Notes under the pieces: model-generated
Told to the model about the DNA's origin: nothing
Database searches by the model: none
The model's input: only the letters and a program-made list of their open reading frames with translations
Assembly: GCF_932294415.1 (NCBI RefSeq)
Contig: NC_065538.1
Location: 13,584,330-13,648,329, forward strand
Source: Quercus robur
Lineage: Eukaryota; Streptophyta; Magnoliopsida; Fagales; Fagaceae
Length of the DNA: 64,000 nucleotides
Reading direction: 5' to 3'
Shown: in pieces, positions 56,001 through 64,000 of the stretch
Layout of the letters: every line of letters starts with the position of its first letter
Numbering within the stretch: the first letter of the stretch is position 1
Program-made: the position numbers and the translations under genes

Positions 56001-57156
56001 AGTCCAAACACCTATGGAATTCTGAAGACACCAAATTTTGTTTAGGTGTCTTTTGTAGATGGTGGATAGGTGAACAAATTTTGTTTTATCGTCTCCCAAT
56101 AAGGTCCACTCTATTCGAAATTTTAAGGCCCAGAATTCTTCTTCGAGACTTAAGATTTGTTGATATTCCGAAGCCAACTCATTTTCAAGATTGAGGAAAA
56201 ATGTAGATTGCTTTGAATAGAGGGCAGCTTGAATTCCATTTAACCAGGCAAGGAGTCTCCTCTTTTTGCTGAAAGTATTTCTGAACACGTCACAATTCCA
56301 AACTTTGACTCTCTTTGTGAAATCTTTTAGGGCAAGAATGGCATTATTTGGGTGAGAGCTCCAAGCATCTTTAATGATATTTAGGAAGGAGGGATTACTA
56401 AACCATATTGTTTTAAGTTAAAAAGGACGATTGAGTCGGTTCGAGGTAGAAGGGAAGGTGTCTATGAGAATTAGGTGGTGGTCAAATGAGGTTCTGGGGA
56501 GGTGGAAGACATTTGTATCTTCAAATAGAAGTTGCCAATCCAGGTTGCACAGGGCCCTATCGATATATCATGACTAGTCTAGAGTCTCTTTTGTTGGTCT
56601 AAGTGAAACGGGGACCATTAATACTTAGGTCCAAGAGATTGCAGTTATTAAGCAGATTATTGAACATAGACATACCGTTTTGATTGGGAGGAGAGTAGCT
56701 GAGGTTTTCATAGTTACCTAGAACATCATTGAAATTACGAGCAAGAAGCCAGGGCATGGCGTCAGAAGAAGCAAAAAAAGACAGGTTTTCCCATAAATGA
56801 AGGCGAGTATTTAAAACAGGGCTAGCATATATAGCAATGAATATCCAATTTGATGAAGGGATTGAGTCACTCACCTGAACAAAGGCATGGATAGTTTGAT
56901 CAGTCACAGAGAGAATGTCCAAGCTTATGTCCCAAGAGTTCCAAAGTTCCCAAATACCTCCACTAAAGCCATTTGCATTTGAGTAGCAGACATTATCAAA
57001 ACCAAGGTTTAAGCTGGCAGCATCTGCTCGGTCACCTGAGATGCGTGTTTTAAGAATCACCGCTATAGAGGGCCTATGGTTACGGATAATGTCGGAGAAA
57101 TTTCTGTAGAAGTTTGCATTGCCAACTCCTCTCCAGTTCCACACTAGGATCTTCAT
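53066..57156 (-). pseudogene. LINE ORF2: endonuclease, RT, zf-RVT, RNase H (decayed)
   Basis: ORF2 starts ATG at 57156 with MKILVWNWRGVGNANFYRNF. The endonuclease stays open to 56599 but key residues are altered: LKTRI where LxETR is expected, and ARNFND where GDFND is expected. IYASP is intact. A linker is at 56288-55980. RT 55711-55052 has LEPIGLCNTLYE, PLQTSFIPDRKASDN, KIDLEKAFDRLEWVFI and RGITLGDPLFPYIF. The FADD box near 55120-55100 appears as NNL preceded by a one-base shift. RT end 54963-54745 (LGAPILTNRRN) and 54711-54460 (NFFWGDSDSRKRLHLKNWDT). zf-RVT is weak in 54300-53830. RNase H spans 53817-53066 (FGFLKLNTDG, SLAAELWGLQDGLALAKNLN, ELDAKAV). Many frameshifts and stops. Confidence 0.9.
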
Positions 57157-57165
57157 TGGGGAAGG

Positions 57166-59494
57166 GTTAAAAGGGTTGGCCTGATGATGTAGACTGGTTC
57201 TCTATTCCTATGGGGTTGGGGTCAAAAGTGCCCAAGATTATAGGTTCAATAATAGGTGATAAGGGCAATCCTTCTAGTGTCTGCTCTAGAGAAAGTTAGG
57301 GAAATTTTGAAGCATTGGACTTGATGAAGGATTGAGATGATCTTCACTGACTTCTTTTTCATTGGGAGAATGAGGCCGATGATGGAGATTTCTAGTGAGA
57401 GAAATGTTGTTGAAACTTCATGGGCTCCTATAGTGTTCCGCTTTATAGTTCTCCTTGGTGTCGTCAAGGGTCTTCCTTGGGGATGAGCTTCTCTGAATGG
57501 GAGGTGGAGAGGAGCTAAGGGGCGAAACATTACGATTAGGGAAGTGATTACGAGGTTTGGGGATAAAGAGATCACCACTCAACCAAATGTGTTTTTTGGG
57601 GGAAGGAGAGGGGCTTATGCCTTTAGTGTTCTTTCCATTTCCCTTTTGATTTGTGCCTAGAAGGAGTTGGGGCATGTCTGAATCCAGCTAAGCAAATTTG
57701 TCTCAATGGGTCTGATTTTGTCTTATGAGATGAGTATTCAATTTTTCTAGGTCTGGGAGGTCATTAACGAGTGAGGTTTGGAGGTAAGAGGATTTGCCTA
57801 GAGGTTTGGGTAAGTTGGGACATGGTGCACCGAGGTGGGGGAAGGTAGGGAAGAGTTGGTTTTTGATTGGTAGTGGATGTTGGGGTTTTGGGGGCTAGAA
57901 TGGTTTTGAGGGGCAAGAAAGCCATGAGGAAGAGGGGGGATAATAAGAAGTATCCATCAGTTGGTTAGAAGAACTTTTTTTATTTTTGTGTGTGGTCTTA
58001 ATAGAGATGGCTAGAGGGTTAAGGTTTTGTGTGGGAACTGTATCTGTGACCATGGGGTCATGGTTTGGAGTGATTAGAATGGAAGGAGTAGGAGCTTAGG
58101 GAGATAAGACAGAGATGGAGGAAGGAGGAATAAGGAAATTTTGAGTAGCTTTACCTTTCGAGATGGCTGAGGACGTTTTGATATTTGAAAAGGTTGAAGA
58201 ATAGGAAGCAGAGTGGTTAGTGCTTTTTGAGGCATGCCTAGAAGTGTTTGAAATGTTTTGGGTGTGGTGTGAGTTGTCCTCCATAAGGGGAGAAGGAGTT
58301 GGGTCAAATTTTTGGGTTGCACCAATCTTTTGAGATTGGGCTTGGGCTTCATCATGATTTTTGGACTCACGAGGATATTGAGAGAAGGGAGCACGGGGTT
58401 TGTTAACATGAGAAAAGTGCTCAAGTGAGGTTGAAGAAGATTCATGTGCTTGTGCATGGGATTTGGAGGATGGCCTAGGGTTGGTGGTGTTGGTGCTAGG
58501 GTTTTTGGCTTTGGAAGATTCCGCTACACAAGCAACCATTCACCAAACTCTTTTTGTGTGTTAGGATCTTGGTTGGGAGTTAGTGATGAGGAAGGGGAGT
58601 GTAGTTGTGGTTCGAAAGGGAGGTTGGAGGACAAAGGAGGTCGAACAATAGAAGGACAATGAGGGGCTTAGTGGCCAACAAAACAACACTTAAAACAAAT
58701 AGTTGTGATGCCTTCATACTGTATTAGTTGGAGGAGCTTACCAATGTGGAATTTTGATGTTAGGGGACATTCTAGGTCTATTTGGACACATAAACGAGCG
58801 TACTTCCCTCACACATTTTCCATAATGAGAGTGTCAACCTTGTGAAGAGTTCCAATTTGGTTTCCAATCCTGCAGAGAATGGAGTTATCATAAAATTCAA
58901 TCAGGAGTTCAAGTAGTGGAGCCCAAATAGCAGTGGTGGTGATTTTTGCTTTCGAGGGATAGAAACCCAGTGACCATCTACGAAGGGAAAGGAATTGTTG
59001 GCCAATGAACCAGGGACCCTCATCAAATACCCTTCCTATAATCTTTTTTGATTTTAAAACGAATGAGAAAGAAATCTAGTCCTAAGTTGATGACTTGGAG
59101 ATCACCTTTCAGTTTCTAGATTGCTCTGATCTTTTATTTTAAGTATTTAAAGCCAAGAGATTTTCCAAAAGCCTTAACTATAAGAGCAAAGCAATAGGGG
59201 AATTTGATGCGCTTCTTGTCTTCACAGGAAATGAGGATGACGGGATATGGCTCGTCGTCGTCAAGGTTGATATCAGAGCTAGCGTCGTCTTCATCAACAA
59301 GAGATGGGGAGTGTGGTCTTCCATTCATTTGTAGGATGGACAACAGTATATTTGTAGGAACGAATGGGTCTTTAAGCGCAAAAAGTGGAGGAACCGGCTT
59401 TTTGTTTCTTTGTGCTACAAACAAGATGATCAGTTTCTTCAGATGAGGGATCTGTTTGGTCACCCTCTAGGGTTTGAGAGTTTTTTCCTTGCAT
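57166..59494 (-). pseudogene. LINE ORF1: DUF4283, CCHC knuckle, low-complexity tail
   Basis: ATG at 59494 (MQGKNSQTLEGDQTDPSSEE). The frame shifts at about 59390 into SPSLVDEDDASSDINLDDDE and a DUF4283-like domain with several stops (KFPYCFALIVKAFGKSLGFK, GPWFIGQQFLSLRRW, CVQIDLECPLTSKF). The knuckle near 58700-58660 is CFKCCFVGH, stop, APHC, the usual C-X2-C-X4-H-X4-C with one nonsense codon. The tail (58540-57250) is Ser/Pro/Thr-rich and frame-disturbed. It is followed by ORF2 at 57156. Confidence 0.85.
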
Positions 59495-59500
59495 GTTGGC

Positions 59501-60039
59501 GCTATAACTACTTTAACAAACTAACCTTTTTAAATTTCACATCTCACAATAGATGGTAATTGCTTGGTAGCTTCGGATCCAAATCCCTTGGTAGTAGTTT
59601 TGGAAACTAATGAACATATAACCGTTGGAACTTGGAAGAAATCAATCATAAGCACTTAAAACCAATTCTACAATTTATGACAAAAATATAAACAAAAATA
59701 GCTCCACAATTACATAGATAGGACTAGTAAAAAAATTAATCTCTTCACCCCAAAAATCATTTGCTATAATAAAAAATTAAAAAAAAAAGTACAATTTATA
59801 TAGTGGAGGAAGGGAGGGGGCAGACAGAAACTTAGTGTCGACACTGGACCTAACTCTTACCCTTAATAGTAATACCTAAAAATTGGCCAATCATATTTAG
59901 AATTATAAATTCTTCTAAAAAATTTTAAAATTTTAAAAACAAAAAGAAAATCCAATTATTTTAAATTTTAAATTGGACTATAATATACGATTAAAAAAAT
60001 TGAGCTAATAACAAAATGATCAATATCATCAAAACTTAC
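59501..60039. other. copy D intron, last part
   Basis: No gene. Matches the right part of the copy C intron (GATCCAAATCCC..TGGTAGTAGTTTTGG; CCAATCATATTTA.AATT; ATTAAAAAA..GAGCTAATAACAAAATGATC). It lacks the hAT-like element and solo LTR that copy C has, giving the empty sites. Confidence 0.65.
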
Positions 60040-60235
60040 TTCCGAAGTGCATAAGCCATCTTATTAGTTAAAGCGGCAGCCATAATCATAACATCAGACT
60101 GTCGTGGGCTGGGCCTAAAGATGAGGCCAAAGCAATCCAGATCGTACTTGGCAGCCCATCTTCAAGCCTGCAGTACTGGTAGGAAGAGAAATTGTTGAGC
60201 CACTATAGTATGGAGGAGCCAGCCAATGAGACTAA

Positions 60236-63132
60236 GGTAGCGTTTGGATTGCGTTTCTGGGTAATGTTTCAGTGTTTGCGTTTTACTCACCATGGGACCC
60301 ACGGCTATAGTGCCCACGAAATAAATGTGCAAAAGTTCCAGCTGAAACGCATGGATGAAAGCCTAAACACACCGTTTCATTAAAGTTGTGCGTGTGCGCA
60401 TACTGTTCATGGACATAACCTTGAAAGGAAATGCGTTGCTACAACCTTTTCACTGTGTATTGTTCACTCATTTGACCCACGAAGTAGAGGAAACACAAAA
60501 CGGTGCGTTCAGGCCAACGACTAATTTTCACATTCTTTGGTTTCTTCTTTCTCTCAACTACCGTGGTAGAGATGTCTTCAATGCGCTTCAGTGCTCCGTC
60601 CTCTTCCTCTTCAATGAATTGCACCTACCCACCAACCAATAAACCATCAAAACAGAGGAAACACGGTAATTGCAAACCCATTACACGGAACAAACGAACC
60701 CAATCCCCTTTGTTTATCCTTCACTTGAGCTCACCTTCTCTTTGCTTGGGACATCGTTGCCACCACTGTGGGTCTTTGCATTCACAAGTAAGTTGTGTCT
60801 AACTTCTCATACTCTCTGATTTGTTGGTGTGTGGTTATATTGTTTTCCATGAGGCTTCAATTTGTGGTTTTGTGTTCAATGTTTATGTGTGGTTTTTGTG
60901 TTCAACATTTGTGTGTGGTTTTTGTGTTTTCCATGACACTAGTATGTGGGTTTCTCTCTCCTTTGTGTAATTTTGTGTGTTTCTCTACCTGCCTATGTTG
61001 TATTTGGACTATGTGAGTTTACTTTGCATTTTCATGTGGGCATGTGTAACCAATTATGATATGCATATGAACTGTTTATTGAAATGCCTCAATGAATATA
61101 GAAGGAAGTTGCAGCAAAAATGGGTAAGGGGAAATCGAAGGACGGTGGTAATGAAGTGAGAACTGGTTGGAAAGAACCAGCGGAACTAAAAGATTTTTGT
61201 GATTTGTGTGCTACTCAAGTCCTAGACGGCAAGAGGAATGGAGGATTTTTTAGAAGGGAAGGGGTTGATGCAATGATTGAGCAGTTGGGTGAAATGGGAA
61301 AAGTGGTGACTCACACGCAGTTTAAAAACAAATGAGATCATCTGAGAAAACAGTGGAAGGCTTGAAAGGAGTGTTTTGAGTGTGAGACTGGGTTAGGTTA
61401 TGATTTTGTAACTAGGAAGCTTGAGGCCAGTGATGAGTGGTGGACCCGAAAGCTTCAGGTTAGTTCACTTTACATAATTGTGAAAAACTCAAATGTCTAC
61501 AACTATATTATGTTCAAACTATTGGTTGTCCACATGTAGGCATGTCCAAAGGCATTAACCTTTAAAAACAAACCTTTGCCGAATGTTCAGTCCATGGAAA
61601 TCATATTTGAAGGCATGGTTGCAACGGGGAAAAATGCATTCTGCACGAGTGGTGAAATACCAAAGGAATGCACCAAAGGGTTTGGGGACTCCGCTGATAG
61701 CAAAGAATTTGTTGACCCTCAATGTGAACCCTCTGTGAATGTTGACCCAATGGAGGTTGAAGGCCCATCATCATCATGGGCAAGATCGACAATGAATAAG
61801 GGGAAATGTTCTTTTAATTTCCTGCATCAAGTATCATGACTGGTTTGTGCAATGCACGACAAAAATATCCACTTAAAACTTGTCTGGCAAAAAAGAAAGA
61901 ATTGTTTATGCTTAAGGACATGATTACATGATAAAGCAAGGGCGTAGCTACATGAATTCTACATGAAAATTCTTACATGGACATGAAGTTGGGAAACTGA
62001 CAATATGAAGCAAACAAAAATGGAAAAATGCATGCTACCCTTGCCCATGTCATTATCTTTTTTCTACTATAGATTTAAAGTTGTCATTGATGTAAAACAA
62101 GAATAAAGAAAGTTAATTATAGCATGCGAAGAAAGATCAATTATTTCCATGCTTGTCTCCTATATCTAAAGCTTAGATAGATAGCCTGACTAAGGTCAAT
62201 GGGTGGGGTAAAGATACCAAATTATACATATTTCACTTACAGCATCCCTAGGAAATTTTAGAGAATGCACAAGAAACTACAAGTTACAAATTTCTTAATC
62301 ACTCAACCAATTGCAAAAATAAATAAATAAATACACATCAGTACAAGACCAAAGCATTATTAATTCGACTCTAAATCAAAAACATTGTGCCCCTTATACA
62401 AAGGGAAAGTAAAGGGAAGAAAGGAGTATCAAACACCATCACAATTCACAAACTCAAAAACCCATTGGCCCAGAAATTAAAAAACCCTCTGCACTGTATT
62501 ATAATTTCTAATCATTTATGCATAAACAAGCTTAGCAGATTAGGCTCTTAACCTCAATAGGCCATTTTAGAACAGAAATTAAAAGCAAAACAGAACAAGT
62601 GGGGTTAGATTCCAACAATTCAATAGAAAAGAAAGCCACAAAATAATAAAAGCTAACTTGAATTAAACAAATGGTTCAGTAAGTGAAATTGGAAGAGGCG
62701 TGAAATAGGTTTATGGGAAGAGAGGTGAAATGGGTTTATGGGAAGAGAGGTGTTTCGGTGGGAGAGGAGTGAAATCGGGGAAGAGGGTGAACCCAAGTTT
62801 ATGGAAGGAAGAGTACACTAGAGGGAACCCAATCTTCGCCAGAATCGGACTAGGTTGTCTTCCTTGTGGTTTTCTCTTCTAAGTTCTTTGCCGGTGTCGG
62901 ACCAATGTAGGTCTTCCTCGTGGATTTCTTTGGTGGGCGTGGACCTCTCTTCTCGAAGACATAGGTGTTAGGGTGGGTAAGGAGTGAATAGAAGCAAAAG
63001 AGTAAACGCGGCCCTTAAATACTTTCAGCTGAGCTACAAAACTCAGATCCCAAAATAATCAGCCAGCGTTTTTCACTTATTTGCTACAATGTTTTCAGTT
63101 TTCAGCAAAATCTACAGTATCCAAGCAGACCC
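60236..63132 (+). mobile_element. PIF/Harbinger-like element carrying a MYB/SANT-type gene
   Basis: Left end GGTAGCGTTTGGATTGCG, right end inverted GGGTCTGCTTGGATACTG. Flanks are TAA at 60233-60235 and TAA at 63133-63135, the three-base target typical of PIF/Harbinger. It contains a decayed MYB/SANT-like gene on plus but no recognisable DDE transposase. 62000-62680 is AT-rich without ORFs. 62690-62960 has GGTTTATGGGAAGAGAGGTG twice in direct order. Confidence 0.7.
60500..61838 (+). pseudogene. MYB/SANT-like (Harbinger-associated) protein, decayed
   Basis: A probable 5' exon ends at 60786 before GTAAGTTG. The main exon has ATG at 61120 (MGKGKSKDGGNEVRTGWKEP) and reads a Myb_DNA-bind_3-like domain: FCDLCATQVLDGKRNGGFFR, GVDAMIEQLGE. 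After TGA at 61333 it continues in frame as DHLRKQW, a further TGA, ECFECETGLGYDFVTRKLEA and EWWTRKLQ, then an intron from about 61459. The last exon, about 61540-61838, begins CPKALTFKNKPLPNVQSMEI and ends FNFLHQVS. Both stops are at positions where the family has Trp, so each is TGG to TGA. In Harbinger systems such proteins help carry the transposase to the nucleus and to DNA. Confidence 0.72.
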
Positions 63133-63135
63133 TAA

Positions 63136-63345
63136 CGTCTAGCATTTCACGCTTTTTTTTTCATTAAGAAGCGCATTTCAGTGCTTTCCAGTGGGTCCCG
63201 TGAACTGTTCACAGGACTCATAAACCTCTTTTTTCAACAAAACTTTCATTAAATATGGGTCCCACGACACTATTCATACATTTAAAAATTATTTTGCTAC
63301 AGTATTTTCAGTTTTCAGCAAAATAAACGATATCCAAACACATCC
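63136..63345. mobile_element. Harbinger-type MITE placed in the TAA target repeat
   Basis: 210 bp, inverted relative to 21132-21355 and homologous to it along the length (ATGGGTCCCACGACACTATT, TTAAAAATTATTTTGCTACA, GTTTTCAGCAAAATAAACG, ATCCAAACACATCC). Flanked by TAA (63133-63135) and TAA (63346-63348). Its left TAA is also the right target repeat of the larger element. Confidence 0.72.
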
Positions 63346-63441
63346 TAAGAATGAGAGTGAGAGGAGGACATGCAAGGTGGACCTTTGGGATGAGAACAAG
63401 GCTAGCTTTGAAGCAGTATGTCTTGGTATAAGAGCATCCAT

Positions 63442-64000
63442 TTTATCAGACCAAATAAGAGAGAGTTTATAGATTTTGATGTGAGAAATAGCCTGAAGCT
63501 TTGAAAGAGAGAGACACAGTTTTAAGGAACTTAAAATTTGAGGGAGAGAAAGAGGGAACCCAAGTTTTATTTTTCTGTCTGTGAGAGAGAGAGAGAGAGA
63601 GAGTCAAAGTTTTATGTTTGAGAGGGAGATTATAGAGAGCTTGTTTTAGAGAGAGAGAGAGAGAGAGAGTGAAGATTTTATCTTTGAGAGAGAGATAGTT
63701 TTTTTTTTTTTTTGGCAAAGACTACGGGAGTTCGGAGCTTCTATAATGAAGTGGTGTGGAATTTGATATAATTAAAAAAGAAAGAATAGAAAAAAGCATG
63801 GTATAATTATTTTCAAGTTTCTGTCTTTAAACTAAATGTAATGGTAATGCTTCTAGGACAGTCATTTTCACAACTATTGCCTTATAAATTATTCTTGAAA
63901 CAATATAATTTTTATATAAATCATTATTGAGATCATTTTTATTAGCATTAATCATGATATAAAAATATAACATCTCAATAATTATAAAAAGGAATGTAAA
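63442..64000. other. copy D upstream region and start of a further unit
   Basis: Upstream of exon 1 D there are several (AG)n runs (63585-63603, 63649-63669) in a duplicated GAGAGAG..AGTTTTAT..TTGAGAGAGAG context. From about 63720 the unit boundary words recur (GGGAGTTCGGAGCTTCTA, GCATGGTATAATTATTTTCA, CAAGTTTCTGTCTTTAAACT), as at 49550-49700. No gene in the window part. Confidence 0.6.

Larger units (their letters stand above)
53040..59500 (-). mobile_element. L1-type LINE, minus orientation, in copy D intron
   Basis: A T run (about 53034-53049) is the poly(A) tail on minus. Upstream come RNase H, RT, endonuclease and ORF1 in the standard order, ending near an ORF1 ATG at 59494. It is close to full length, not inverted, and a different subfamily from the LINE at 24998. 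A target duplication could not be defined with confidence. Confidence 0.88.
60040..63441 (-). pseudogene. NDUFS7: NDUFS7 copy D exon 1, core deleted and split by transposons
   Basis: N-terminal part 63441-63346 ([20 protein letters not shown]) and the rest 60235-60040, ending KMAYALRK before a normal donor GTAAGT. Between them lie the elements 60236-63345. The 60235-60040 piece jumps from LPVLQA-like sequence straight to [19 protein letters not shown]. It lacks roughly 45 codons, including NWARTGS and the GLACC cysteine pair needed for cluster N2. A second small deletion truncates the presequence region. Certain pseudogene. Confidence 0.88.

Noticed and set aside
60236..63345. A single Mutator-like element with a 9-bp AATGAGAST duplication
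   Set aside because: The inner TAA at 63133, the full-length MITE match of 63136-63345 and the TTTGGAT-type ends fit two PIF/Harbinger-type insertions with TAA targets better.
1..64000. tRNA, rRNA, riboswitch or bacterial-type operon signals
   Set aside because: None recognised on either strand; the content is plant nuclear repeats and one gene family.

Overview
This window looks like nuclear DNA of a woody eudicot plant: AT-rich, with long poly(A/T) and CT/AT microsatellites, GT-AG introns, and most of its length made of plant transposable elements in several layers. Some of the small terminal-inverted-repeat families resemble ones I associate with Fagaceae (oak, chestnut, beech), but that assignment is from memory and weak. 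No CRISPR array, rRNA or tRNA gene was seen.

The backbone is a tandem array of a gene on the minus strand for the mitochondrial complex I 20-kDa subunit (PSST/NDUFS7). Each unit holds a downstream spacer, exon 2, one intron, exon 1 and an upstream spacer. Copy A (4115-5527) has a frameshift, a nonsense codon and a damaged splice acceptor. Copy B (16669-16875) keeps only exon 2. Copy C (exon 2 40984-41218, exon 1 45918-46327) is the only intact one, predicting 214 residues with all four cluster-binding cysteines. Copy D (50219-51223 and 60040-63441) has both exons split by transposons and has lost the two-cysteine core of exon 1. Spacer sequence at 63700-63870 looks like the start of a further unit, so the array probably continues past the window.

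Region by region: 1-3625 is the 3' part of a Ty1/copia element whose reading frame is closed only by in-frame stops. Copy A follows, with a TTA-flanked element (5545-6965) and a complete minus-strand copia element (7242-12397, AAACT target repeats) in its upstream spacer. Unit B carries a possible solo LTR at its stop codon (14679-16667), a Mutator-like element with a perfect 9-bp target duplication (20675-22078) and other small elements. Unit C is split by a LINE (24998-40714) with the inverted 5' end expected of twin priming. That LINE is itself split by a 9.8-kb Ty3/gypsy element of Tat type (29954-39782, GTCCC target repeats) with gag-pol on minus and an intron-containing antisense ORF on plus. 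The 4.7-kb intron of copy C holds two non-autonomous hAT-like elements and a solo LTR. Unit D contains a hAT-like insertion, a 488-bp foldback element, a minus-strand LINE (about 53040-59500) and a PIF/Harbinger-like element with a decayed MYB/SANT gene (60236-63132) plus a MITE in its target duplication.

Functionally, only copy C NDUFS7 is a credible host gene. All transposon ORFs seen are disabled, mostly by changes of the C-to-T/G-to-A kind that fit decay of methylated DNA. Because the copies descend from one sequence, comparing them shows the empty site of many insertions, and this is the basis for most element boundaries given here.
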